Part shown: positions 1-7,453 of the stretch, one piece after another
Position numbering within the stretch: position 1 is the stretch's first letter
How the letters are laid out: each line of letters starts with the position of its first letter
DNA from: Zetaproteobacteria bacterium
GTDB lineage: Bacteria; Pseudomonadota; Zetaproteobacteria; Mariprofundales; Mariprofundaceae
Reading direction: 5' to 3'
Length of the DNA: 10,368 bases
NCBI GenBank assembly: GCA_021545595.1
Contig: JAJRVG010000170.1
Coordinates: forward strand, 1 to 10,368
The notes under the pieces: model-generated
Seen by the model: only the letters and a program-made list of their open reading frames with translations
The model's database searches: none
Told to the model about the DNA's origin: nothing
Made by a program: the position numbers and the translations under genes

Positions 1-1121
1 CACCTCCCGACCGGGTCATCTCCGGATGCATCCTGCTACTGTTAACACTCAGTATCGTCATGATTGGAAGTGCCAGCCTCAGCGTGGCTGAAGCACGTTT
101 TGGTGATCCGTTGAGAATCATCTCCCACTGGATTGTCTACATCCCTATCGGGCTTCTTCTGGCCTGGGGCGTTTCACGGGTGCATCCGAGCTGGTGGAAA
201 GCAGCAAGCCTCTCTCTGCTTGGTCTGATGTTGCTGGTGATGCTCTCTATCCTTATTTTCGGCATCAAGATTAACGGTGCAACCCGCTGGTTCTCGCTGG
301 CTGGCATTACCCTGCAGCCGGTCGAACTGCTTAAGCCTGTCGTGATTCTCTATCTGGCATACTATATGGCAGCCTTTCCGGATCGCCTTAAAAGCTTTGC
401 CAGCGGTCTGGCTCCCATGCTGGTAGTGATAAGCACTGCTGCCCTTCTACTGCTATTGCAGCCCGACTTTGGTAATGCCGCACTGCTTATCATGGTCGCT
501 TTCTGTATGTGGTTTGTCGGTGGCGTTCCACTTCGTCATCTGTTGGCACTGATCTCTGTGGCCATTCCAATTGGAGTGATCGCTATCCTTGCCGAACCTT
601 ACCGGATCAAACGTATTCTCAGTTTTACCGATCCATGGGCTGATCCGTTTGGCAGTGGCTATCAGCTGATTCAATCGATGATTGCCTTCGGCTCAGGCGG
701 TATCTCTGGAAGCGGCCTTGGACAGAGTGTACAGAAGCTCTTCTACCTGCCGGAAGCATTCACCGACTTTATTGCGGCCGTATTGGCCGAAGAGCTCGGT
801 CTGGCAGGCACACTGGTATTGATTACCATCTTCATGGTACTCATCTGGCGCGGCCTGAAGCTTGCCATGCAGACCAAAGAACCCTTTGAACGCCTTCTGA
901 CCCTGGGCTGCACCCTGCTGATTGCCATATCATGCATGATCAATCTCGGAGCGGTGATGGGAATCCTGCCAACCAAGGGGATGCCAATTCCATTCTTCTC
1001 ATATGGTGGAAGCGCACTATTCGGCAACTCGGTTTTGATCGGACTGATTCTCTCGGTTCAGCGTCACCAACTGGAAAACCGCCCTCTCTATAACAGACAC
1101 ACCACCGAGGCGGCGGCATGA
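1..1121 (+). CDS. ftsW: Septal peptidoglycan glycosyltransferase FtsW (SEDS family), 5'-truncated by window edge
   Basis: FtsW is an inner-membrane SEDS glycosyltransferase that polymerises lipid II into glycan strands at the division septum, working with the class B transpeptidase FtsI. The frame is open to the left edge: the first whole codon is at 3, and the residues before the ATG at 60 read PPDRVISGCILLLL, the usual FtsW lead into the first membrane helix. The ATG at 60 is therefore internal and the true start lies outside. About 373 residues are visible; E. coli FtsW has 414. Hallmarks are the loop KINGATRWF followed by QPVELLK, then QPDFGNAAL, the TDPWADPFGSGYQL loop, LPEAFTDFIAAVLAEELG (the Asp codon at 765-767 matches the catalytic Asp of SEDS enzymes) and the C-terminal PIPFFSYGGSAL. 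The sequence between the motifs is hydrophobic, as expected for about ten membrane helices. RodA is the alternative, but the adjoining murG and division genes favour FtsW. Its TGA overlaps the murG ATG. Confidence 0.96.
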   Translation, partial: PPDRVISGCILLLLTLSIVMIGSASLSVAEARFGDPLRIISHWIVYIPIGLLLAWGVSRVHPSWWKAASLSLLGLMLLVMLSILIFGIKINGATRWFSLAGITLQPVELLKPVVILYLAYYMAAFPDRLKSFASGLAPMLVVISTAALLLLLQPDFGNAALLIMVAFCMWFVGGVPLRHLLALISVAIPIGVIAILAEPYRIKRILSFTDPWADPFGSGYQLIQSMIAFGSGGISGSGLGQSVQKLFYLPEAFTDFIAAVLAEELGLAGTLVLITIFMVLIWRGLKLAMQTKEPFERLLTLGCTLLIAISCMINLGAVMGILPTKGMPIPFFSYGGSALFGNSVLIGLILSVQRHQLENRPLYNRHTTEAAA

Positions 1122-2218
1122 CAATCAGGCCGATTCTCTCCATTGCCGGTGGCGGTACCGGTGGGCACGTGATGCCTGCTCTGGCACTTGCCGATGCGGC
1201 ACGGAAAGCGTGGCCTGAACTGAAGGTTCAATTCATCGGTGCAGAACGTGGGCTGGAGGCGACACTGCTGCCTGAAAAAGGTGAAGAGGTCCTGCTACTG
1301 TCGATGCACTCCGTTCAGGGTGCAGGTCTGATTCAGAAGCTGCGTGTACTATTATGGGAACTGCCAAGAGCGGTCTGGCAAGTTCGCTCGCACTGGAAAA
1401 GCGAACCCCCGCATCTGGTTGTGGGGGTTGGTGGTTATGCCAGTATCACTGGCATTCTTGCAGCGCTGGCCAGCCGCATTCCGGTAGTTCTCTATGAACA
1501 GAATGCTGTGCCGGGCATGGTGAATCGGAAACTGGCCCGCTTCTGCAAAAAGATCATGCTTGGCTTTGCCGAAGCCGCCCGTCTGCTACCTGCCGAAAAG
1601 AGTATCATGACAGGTAACGTGGTCAGAGAGGATATTGCCTCGATCAACTGGCAGCCTCATCTACCACCACGGCTGCTGATCCTTGGTGGTTCACAGGGTG
1701 CTGCATTCCTTAACAACAACCTTCCTGCTGCATGCCGGCTATTGAAGGTGAAAGGGCTCGAATTTGAAGTGACTCATATCGCCGGGAAGGATGGTGTCGA
1801 GCCTGTTACTGCTGCTTACCATGAGGCCTCGGTTCATGCCAACGTGCTTGGCTTCTGCAATGAAATGCCGGAGTTCTATGCCAGCGGCGACATGATGGTT
1901 GCCCGAAGCGGCGCCATGACCGTGGGAGAGGCTGCGATCTGCGGTATACCAACCATCTTTGTTCCCCTGCCGCATGCCGCTGACAATCACCAGTATTATA
2001 ACGCCAAAGCAATGGCTGAGCACAATGCTGCCATTATTGTCGAGCAGAAGACGGGCTCTGTTACCAGGCTGGCTGATGAGATTGAGAAGATGCTGTTTAA
2101 TTCACATCGCCTTGCAGAGATGAGCAGATCTGCCAGAGCGTGGGCAACGGTAGATGCCAGGGCACACCAGCTTGAAGTGATCAGTGCCTACCTGCCGCTA
2201 TCGGAGGCCTCCGCATGA
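1118..2218 (+). CDS. murG: UDP-GlcNAc:undecaprenyl-PP-MurNAc-pentapeptide GlcNAc transferase MurG
   Basis: MurG adds GlcNAc from UDP-GlcNAc to lipid I on the cytoplasmic face of the inner membrane, giving lipid II, the substrate of FtsW encoded just upstream. The 366-residue product has the family's usual length and two-domain GT-B layout. The N-terminal glycine loop is AGGGTGGHVMPAL (residues 10-22), the second is GVGGYAS (about 103-109), followed by EQNAVPG (127-133). The C-terminal nucleotide-sugar domain starts with the third glycine loop GGSQGA (190-195) and carries GAMTVGEAA, whose Glu271 lines up with the UDP-GlcNAc-contacting Glu269 of E. coli, then PLPHAADNHQYYNA. The ATG overlaps the ftsW stop (ATGA). 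GAGG at 1107-1110, seven bases upstream, supports this start and suggests translational coupling. Confidence 0.98.
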   Translation: MTIRPILSIAGGGTGGHVMPALALADAARKAWPELKVQFIGAERGLEATLLPEKGEEVLLLSMHSVQGAGLIQKLRVLLWELPRAVWQVRSHWKSEPPHLVVGVGGYASITGILAALASRIPVVLYEQNAVPGMVNRKLARFCKKIMLGFAEAARLLPAEKSIMTGNVVREDIASINWQPHLPPRLLILGGSQGAAFLNNNLPAACRLLKVKGLEFEVTHIAGKDGVEPVTAAYHEASVHANVLGFCNEMPEFYASGDMMVARSGAMTVGEAAICGIPTIFVPLPHAADNHQYYNAKAMAEHNAAIIVEQKTGSVTRLADEIEKMLFNSHRLAEMSRSARAWATVDARAHQLEVISAYLPLSEASA

Positions 2219-3597
2219 AAGGCCGTATTCAGTGCATTCACCTGACGGGCATCGGTGGCATCGGTATGAGTGGTATTGCTGAACTACTGCATAACCAGGG
2301 ATTTTCCATTCAGGGCAGTGATGCCGCTGAGGGGCCCAACGTGCTCAAACTGCGGGCGCTCGGCATCACCGTGCATATTGGGCACACTGCTGAAAACATT
2401 GGTAATGCACAGGTTGTAGTGACCTCCTCTGCCATTGCAAAAGATAACCCTGAAGTGGCATTCGCCATGGAACAGGGTATTCCAATTATTCCGAGGGCTG
2501 AAATGCTGGCTGAGCTGATGCGCATGAAGCAGGGCGTTGCCGTCGCAGGAAGCCATGGAAAGACAACGATCACTTCAATGATTGCCCATGCCATGGAGAC
2601 CGCCGGACTTGACCCGACCTATGTGATTGGTGGCCGACTGATGGCAACCGGTAATAATGCAAAACTGGGTGAAAGCCCCTGGCTGATTGCTGAGGCGGAT
2701 GAGAGTGACGGCTCGTTCCTGCGGCTCTCCCCTACCATTGCGGTGGTCAGCAATATCGACCCGGAACACCTCGATCACTACGGCGACTTTGACCACCTGA
2801 TGGAGGCGTTCCGCCAGTTTGTAAATCTGACCCCATTCTACGGACGTGTGGTTCTGCACCATGAACACCCCAATGTGGCATCGCTTCGTGAAGGTCTGCA
2901 CAAGCCGGTCACCACCTATGGAAGCAGCCCACAGGCTGATCTTCATCTGATTGATCTAAAGCCAGACGGTAGTGGACAGCTGCTCACTGTCGGCATGAAT
3001 GAAGGAGCAAAAAGATGCAGCTTCAAGCTGGCGATGCCCGGCAGACACAACGCCGAAAATGCGCTGGCAGCCATGGCTGTGCTGATGGATATGGGTGTTG
3101 ATATCAAAACCATTAAAAAGGGTATGGAGAGTTTCACTGGCATTCAGCGCAGGTTCCAGGCTGTCTTGTTCGGTGAGGGTATTCTTGTTGATGATTATGC
3201 ACACCACCCGAAAGAGATCATTGCAACCCTTGAGGCAGCCGCATCATGCTGGCCGGAGAAAGAGCTCTCTATCATCTTCCAGCCGCACCGCTACAGCCGT
3301 ACCCAGTATCTGATGGATGAGTTTTTTGGTGCCTTTGATGCAGCCCATGAAGTGATGCTGCTTCCGATCTATGCTGCAAGCGAATCACCTATCGAAGGCA
3401 TCACCACTGAAACTATCATTGAAGGGATGCGTGTACGTGGATACAAACATGTCTCCCTCTGCCCGGACCTTGAAAGTGCAGAGCGGGATGCTTTGCAGAA
3501 GATTGAAGATGGCAAGGTGGTGATTCTGATGGGAGCCGGCTCCATCGGAGGTCTGGCACAGCAGCTGCGCAACCACATCTCAGGGGTCAGCTCATGA
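2215..3597 (+). CDS. murC: UDP-N-acetylmuramate--L-alanine ligase MurC
   Basis: MurC is the cytoplasmic ATP-dependent ligase that attaches L-alanine to UDP-MurNAc, the first amino acid of the stem peptide. The 460-residue product shows all three Mur-ligase domains. The N-terminal UDP-binding domain has GIGGIGMSGIAELL near residue 12. The central ATPase domain has the P-loop GSHGKTT (112-118), EADESDGSF (from 160) and DPEHLDHYG (182-190). The C-terminal part has GRHNAENALAA (from 276), DDYAHHP (326-332), QPHRYSRTQYL and the near-terminal GAGSIGGL. The DDYAHHP and HRYSRT motifs separate MurC from MurD, MurE and MurF; Mpl is excluded by context and motif set. The start overlaps the murG stop by ATGA and has GGAGG at 2203-2207 with seven-base spacing. 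The substrate is the product of MurB, encoded next, so the two consecutive steps sit side by side. Confidence 0.98.
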   Translation: MKGRIQCIHLTGIGGIGMSGIAELLHNQGFSIQGSDAAEGPNVLKLRALGITVHIGHTAENIGNAQVVVTSSAIAKDNPEVAFAMEQGIPIIPRAEMLAELMRMKQGVAVAGSHGKTTITSMIAHAMETAGLDPTYVIGGRLMATGNNAKLGESPWLIAEADESDGSFLRLSPTIAVVSNIDPEHLDHYGDFDHLMEAFRQFVNLTPFYGRVVLHHEHPNVASLREGLHKPVTTYGSSPQADLHLIDLKPDGSGQLLTVGMNEGAKRCSFKLAMPGRHNAENALAAMAVLMDMGVDIKTIKKGMESFTGIQRRFQAVLFGEGILVDDYAHHPKEIIATLEAAASCWPEKELSIIFQPHRYSRTQYLMDEFFGAFDAAHEVMLLPIYAASESPIEGITTETIIEGMRVRGYKHVSLCPDLESAERDALQKIEDGKVVILMGAGSIGGLAQQLRNHISGVSS

Positions 3598-4484
3598 GCT
3601 GGCAGAAGGGTATATCCCATCTGGGGCGTTTTGATGAGCAGATTCCGCTCGCGACCCACACTACACTGTCAATCGGCGGCCCGGCACGCTGGTTCTTCCG
3701 TCCCGCAGGTGAAACAGAGCTGGCCGAGGCATTAAAACTCATACCCGTTGAGACAGCTATTTTGCCACTGGGACGTGGCAGCAACCTGCTGGTACCTGAT
3801 CAGGGCTTTAATGGTATTGTCATTGATTTCGGTGAGATGAACAGTATCTCAACAAATGACACCGAACTCAGAGCCGATGTCGGGGCCCGTATGGGCAAAA
3901 TCGCCCAACACTGTGCCACCCAAGGGCTTTCAGGCCTTGAGTTCATGGCAACTGTCCCGGGAGACCTGGGCGGTGGCATTGCCATGAATGCAGGGGCATT
4001 CGGCCAACAGGTCTCCGACACCCTGCTCTCGATTCGCCTGCTGCATCGAAACAGTAAAGTCGAGACCCTGTTAAGAGAACAACTGCAGATGGAGTACCGC
4101 CACACAACACTTCCTGCAGGGGCACTGGTAGTCTCCGCCCGTTTTGAACTTCAACATGATGACGTTGAAGATATCCGGACTCGGATGCGTGAGATGCGCA
4201 GGCAGCGCGGCAGTACCCAGCCATTGTCGCTACCCAACTGTGGATCTGTCTTCAAGAATCCGCCAGGGGACCACGCCGCACGCCTCATTGAGGCTGCGGG
4301 ACTTAAGGGCCTGAAGATCGGCAATGCCCGTATCTCTTCCACGCACGCCAACTTTATTGTTAATGAAGGCAAGGCTTCCAGCCGTGATGTGCTGGCACTG
4401 ATCACCACTGCCCGGGAAGCAGTCGAGAAGCAGTTTGGTATCCGGCTTGAGCCGGAAGTACGGATTCTGGGAGGTGAAGCATGA
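3594..4484 (+). CDS. murB: UDP-N-acetylenolpyruvoylglucosamine reductase MurB (type II-like)
   Basis: MurB is a cytoplasmic FAD enzyme that reduces enolpyruvyl-UDP-GlcNAc to UDP-MurNAc with NADPH. The 296-residue product begins with TTLSIGGPARWF, then the FAD-binding GRGSNLL (60-66) and the VPGDLGGGIAMNAGAFG segment near residue 121. Candidate catalytic residues are Arg169 in MEYRHTTL, Ser218 in NCGSVFKNP (the general acid of the family) and Glu288 in LEPEVRILG. The compact length and the GSVFKNPP...AGLKG...STHANFIVN C-terminal pattern fit the shorter type II enzymes, which lack the extra fold of E. coli MurB (342 residues). The gene overlaps murC by ATGA, with AGGGG at 3582-3586 as ribosome binding site. 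E. coli has murB outside the dcw cluster, so its presence here is a lineage marker. Confidence 0.97.
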   Translation: MSWQKGISHLGRFDEQIPLATHTTLSIGGPARWFFRPAGETELAEALKLIPVETAILPLGRGSNLLVPDQGFNGIVIDFGEMNSISTNDTELRADVGARMGKIAQHCATQGLSGLEFMATVPGDLGGGIAMNAGAFGQQVSDTLLSIRLLHRNSKVETLLREQLQMEYRHTTLPAGALVVSARFELQHDDVEDIRTRMREMRRQRGSTQPLSLPNCGSVFKNPPGDHAARLIEAAGLKGLKIGNARISSTHANFIVNEGKASSRDVLALITTAREAVEKQFGIRLEPEVRILGGEA

Positions 4485-5392
4485 GCAGTGCAACCACTTT
4501 CCAGAACGTCGGTGTGCTGATGGGCGGCAGCTCCAGTGAACGTGAGATTTCACTTCGCTCAGGCAACGCTGTATCCGCAGCCCTCAAGCGTTCGGGAGTC
4601 CATGTGACAGAAATTGACCTGAACTACCGTTGGCCGGAACAGATCAACGGCTCCGGTATTGATGCGGCATTCATTACCCTGCATGGGACACTAGGTGAGG
4701 ACGGTGCCATTCAGGGGCTGCTGGAGATCATGGGTATCCCCTACACCGGCTCCGGTATTACCGCCTCAGCACTCTGCATGCACAAGCAGTTGAGCAAAAG
4801 TGTGCTTGAGAAGGCTGGCATCAAGACACCTGTTGATATCCCCCTGAACAGTGATGGCCCGCTACGCTACCCGGCGATCGTGAAACCGGTGTCTGAAGGC
4901 TCCAGTGTCGGGCTTCACTTCATTAACAATCAGAAAGAGTGGGATGCGCTTGATATCGGCAATCCTGCAGGCTGGATGGCAGAGATACCGGTAAAGGGGC
5001 CGGAGATTCATACCTCCACCCTGAATGGCAAGGCCCTACCTCCTGTTGAGGTTGTTCCAAAATCCGGCATCTATGACTTTGAATCCAAATACAGGCTCGG
5101 TGCAACCGAATATTTCTGCCCTGCACGCATTCCTGCCGAAACGCTGCGTCTCTGTATGCAGCGTGCGGAAGAGGCAGTGGAGGCTACCGGCTGCGATGGC
5201 GCCCCACGTATCGACATGATTGTTGCCGATGGCGGTGAACCTGTGATTCTTGAGATCAACACCATTCCAGGCATGACAGAGACAAGCCTCCTGCCAAAGG
5301 CAGCCGCACAGGCTGGCATCAGCTTTGATGAGCTCTGCTGTCGCATTCTGGCTGCCGCAACGCTTGATTCAAACAGAGGATTATCATTATGA
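4481..5392 (+). CDS. ddl: D-alanine--D-alanine ligase
   Basis: Ddl joins two D-alanines using ATP in the cytoplasm; MurF then adds the dipeptide to the UDP-MurNAc tripeptide. The 303-residue product has the ATP-grasp layout. N-terminal GGSSSEREISLRSG carries Glu20, matching Glu15 of E. coli DdlB. LHGTLGEDGAIQGLLE (from residue 67) and GIPYTGSG follow. ATP-contacting VKPVSEGSSVG contains Lys135 and Ser141. The omega loop IYDFESKY has Lys203 and Tyr204. The magnesium ligands are Asp245 in RIDMI and Glu258/Asn260 in LEINTIPGMT. One oddity is MHK at 100-102, where E. coli DdlB reads MDK. The family also includes D-Ala--D-Lac ligases, but the conserved Tyr in the omega loop and the housekeeping context favour D-Ala--D-Ala. 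The start overlaps the murB stop (ATGA), with GGAGG at 4470-4474. Confidence 0.97.
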   Translation: MSSATTFQNVGVLMGGSSSEREISLRSGNAVSAALKRSGVHVTEIDLNYRWPEQINGSGIDAAFITLHGTLGEDGAIQGLLEIMGIPYTGSGITASALCMHKQLSKSVLEKAGIKTPVDIPLNSDGPLRYPAIVKPVSEGSSVGLHFINNQKEWDALDIGNPAGWMAEIPVKGPEIHTSTLNGKALPPVEVVPKSGIYDFESKYRLGATEYFCPARIPAETLRLCMQRAEEAVEATGCDGAPRIDMIVADGGEPVILEINTIPGMTETSLLPKAAAQAGISFDELCCRILAAATLDSNRGLSL

Positions 5393-6159
5393 GCCGCCCC
5401 AACCAGCGTCGAATCGCAAAGTCTGAAATCGTGCGACGCCGCAGAGCAACAATGGGGCGTCTTATTTGGATCACCGGCTCTGCTATTGCCGTGCTCATAT
5501 CGGCCTCAGCACTGCTTCTACTTAACCGTACATTCAGCATCAGTGAGTGGAAAATCGAAGTGGCTGAGTCTTCGCCATCATCACTACGTGGAGAGATCGA
5601 CCGCTCTCTTGCATCGATTCAAGCGTATGATTTCTGGTCAACCCGACCTGCCGTTATTCGAAGTCAATTGCTTCAGGAACTTCCGGATCTGAAAGATGTC
5701 TACATCCAGAGAAAGTTGACCGGCTCGCTTCATCTGCATGCTATTGCCCGTACCCCTGTCGCCCTGTGGAAGAAGCAGGAGGGAAATATCTTTCTGGTGG
5801 ACAAATATGGCCTCCCCTACAGGCAGCTTTCTGCCAATGAACCGGCTGATTTTCCAATCCTGCGTATGGGTGAATCAGATATCGCTGAAGTGGCCGCACT
5901 TTTGCAACGACTTCAAGTGATAGCTCCGAACCGTTTTTCACACGTCAGCGAACTGTTTGCAAGCAATAGCAGCTGGAAAATTAATTTTGATCAAGGGCAG
6001 CAATGGATGATTTCACGCAATGGAAATATCTCCAGCGCTATTACCAGAGTTGTAGCCCTGCTTGAGAAGCCACGCTGGCGCTCGGGTCACTGGCGTGTGG
6101 ATACACGAATGAAGCAGCGGTGGTTTATCCGCCCAACCAAACATGAGGGGGTAATTTAA
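5389..6159 (+). CDS. ftsQ: Cell division protein FtsQ
   Basis: FtsQ is a bitopic inner-membrane divisome protein that, in characterised bacteria, recruits FtsL and FtsB and links the cytoplasmic ring to septal wall synthesis. The 256-residue product has a very basic cytoplasmic tail (RRIAK and RRRR within residues 1-24), one membrane helix at about 25-45 and a periplasmic remainder. Residues 48-119 fit a POTRA domain, including an LLQELPDLKDVYIQRKLTGSL segment and ARTPVALWK, the form of the widespread (E/R)-R-x-P-V-A-x-W motif. The next segment, IFLVDKYGLPYRQL, is typical of the FtsQ beta domain. Similarity is weaker than for the neighbours, as usual for this fast-evolving protein, and the VEG-like start of the POTRA domain is not clear (it reads WKIEVAES). 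Position between ddl and ftsA makes the call secure. The start overlaps the ddl stop by ATGA, with AGAGGA at 5375-5380. Confidence 0.94.
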   Translation: MSRPNQRRIAKSEIVRRRRATMGRLIWITGSAIAVLISASALLLLNRTFSISEWKIEVAESSPSSLRGEIDRSLASIQAYDFWSTRPAVIRSQLLQELPDLKDVYIQRKLTGSLHLHAIARTPVALWKKQEGNIFLVDKYGLPYRQLSANEPADFPILRMGESDIAEVAALLQRLQVIAPNRFSHVSELFASNSSWKINFDQGQQWMISRNGNISSAITRVVALLEKPRWRSGHWRVDTRMKQRWFIRPTKHEGVI

Positions 6160-7394
6160 TGTCCAAGCAAGATCAGGTCATTGTCGGCCTGGATATAGGA
6201 ACGAGTAAGATTGCCTGCATCGTTGCTGAGTCAGCGCCTGATGGAAAACTGGATGTCATTGGCATCGGTACACATCCGTCACGAGGGCTGCGCAAGGGTG
6301 TGGTCGTCAACATCGAGAGTACAGTTGAGTCGATCCGCCTGGCAGTGGAAGAGGCTGAACTGATGGCCGGTGTAGACATCAAATCAATTTATACAGGTAT
6401 TGCCGGCAGCCATATCCGCGGCTACAACAGCCACGGTGTTGTAGCCACCAGGGGCAGTGAAGTCGTCAAGGAGGATGTGACCCGTGTGATTGATGCGGCA
6501 CAGGCGATGAACATCCCGGCAGACCAGCAGATTCTTCATATCCTGCCACAGGAATACATCATTGATCATCAGGATGGTATTCGCGAGCCGGTCGGCATGA
6601 GCGGTGTTCGCCTTGAGGCCAAGGTCCATGTGATCACCGGCGCGGTCTCATCTGCACAGAACATCATCAAATGCTGTAACCGCTGTGACCTTGATGTTGC
6701 CGACATGGTGCTGGAACAGGTCGCATCAAGCGAAGCGGTTCTGAGCCAGGATGAGAAAGATATCGGCGTCGTACTTGTCGATATCGGTGGTGGCACGACC
6801 GACATTGCCATCTTTATTGATGGCGCGATCCGTCACACCACAGTCATTCCGATCGGTGGCGACCACCTGACCAACGATCTGGTGGTGGGCTTAAGAACCT
6901 CCGCCAGAGAGGCGGACCAATTGAAAAAGCGATATGGCGCCTGCATGGTTGAACTCGTATCAGCAGATGATCAGATCGAGGTGCCAAGTGTAGGCGGACG
7001 CCCTCCACGGCCAATGCCTCGTCAGGTGATGGCGCAAATTCTGGAACCGCGTGTTCAGGAGCTCTTTGAACTGGTGAAGGCAGAACTACAGCACTCCGGT
7101 TATCAGGAGCTGATTGCGGCAGGTCTGGTATTGACCGGTGGCAGTTCACTTCTACAAGGCATGGTGGAGCTGGCTGAGGAGACATTTGACAGCCTGCCAG
7201 TTCGCCTGGGTCGCCCACAGGGTGTCGGCGGTCTGGTTGATGTCGTCTCAAGCCCGGTCTACGCCACCGGTGTTGGCCTGATTCTCTACGGCCAACGCTA
7301 CCGACAACACCAGAAACCAATACATAACAGTGAAAAACATATGTTTTCAAAGGTATGGAAACGAATGCGAAGCTGGTTTGGCGATACAACTTAA
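6159..7394 (+). CDS. ftsA: Cell division protein FtsA (actin-like FtsZ membrane anchor)
   Basis: FtsA is an actin-family ATPase that tethers FtsZ filaments to the inner membrane and passes the signal for septal synthesis to later divisome proteins. The 411-residue product opens with the phosphate-1 motif VGLDIGTSK (9-17), continues through the FtsA-specific 1C subdomain (about 85-165) and has the phosphate-2 motif DIGGGTTDIA (208-217) and the adenosine motif GLVLTGGSS (about 322-330). The C-terminal 19 residues (393-411) hold aromatic and basic residues spaced as in an amphipathic membrane-targeting helix (MFSKVWKRMRSWF). The start overlaps the ftsQ stop by one base (TAATG), with GAGGGG at 6145-6150. 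Other actin-like proteins such as MreB or PilM are excluded by the 1C region, the terminal helix and the adjacent ftsZ. Confidence 0.98.
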   Translation: MSKQDQVIVGLDIGTSKIACIVAESAPDGKLDVIGIGTHPSRGLRKGVVVNIESTVESIRLAVEEAELMAGVDIKSIYTGIAGSHIRGYNSHGVVATRGSEVVKEDVTRVIDAAQAMNIPADQQILHILPQEYIIDHQDGIREPVGMSGVRLEAKVHVITGAVSSAQNIIKCCNRCDLDVADMVLEQVASSEAVLSQDEKDIGVVLVDIGGGTTDIAIFIDGAIRHTTVIPIGGDHLTNDLVVGLRTSAREADQLKKRYGACMVELVSADDQIEVPSVGGRPPRPMPRQVMAQILEPRVQELFELVKAELQHSGYQELIAAGLVLTGGSSLLQGMVELAEETFDSLPVRLGRPQGVGGLVDVVSSPVYATGVGLILYGQRYRQHQKPIHNSEKHMFSKVWKRMRSWFGDTT

Positions 7395-7453
7395 AATAAC
7401 AGGTTAAAAAATGAAGAACGGTAAAAAAATAAAATCACACTAGGAGAAACATC
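7395..7453 (+). promoter_or_regulatory. A-rich ftsZ leader with strong ribosome binding site and a 10-codon mini-cistron
   Basis: This is the first real gap in the operon. It is rich in A and lacks obvious hairpins, so it should leave the ftsZ start open to ribosomes. AGGAGA at 7442-7447 lies six bases before the ftsZ ATG. Inside the gap, ATG at 7411 opens a 10-codon frame (MKNGKKIKSH) that ends with TAG at 7441-7443, so its stop lies on the ftsZ ribosome binding site; AGG at 7402-7404 could serve it weakly. TAAAAT at 7392-7397 resembles a -10 box but has no matching -35. The ribosome binding site is clear; the mini-cistron is only a possibility and may be chance in A-rich sequence. Confidence 0.55.

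Noticed and set aside
60..62. ATG at 60 as the start of ftsW
   Set aside because: The frame is open upstream to the window edge and encodes the conserved DR-plus-hydrophobic start of the first FtsW membrane helix, so the gene begins outside the window.
2575..2946. 123-codon minus-strand frame opposite murC
   Set aside because: Fully covered by a clear MurC coding sequence; no domain and no ribosome binding site context suggesting a gene.
6844..7389. 181-codon minus-strand frame opposite ftsA
   Set aside because: It lies wholly within the strongly conserved ftsA gene, is rich in Arg, Pro and Ser as expected of an antisense shadow, and has no recognisable domain.
7392..7397. TAAAAT as a -10 box for an ftsZ promoter
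   Set aside because: No acceptable -35 at 16-18 bases (the sequence there is GAAGCT), no extended -10, and A-rich sequence makes such matches common.
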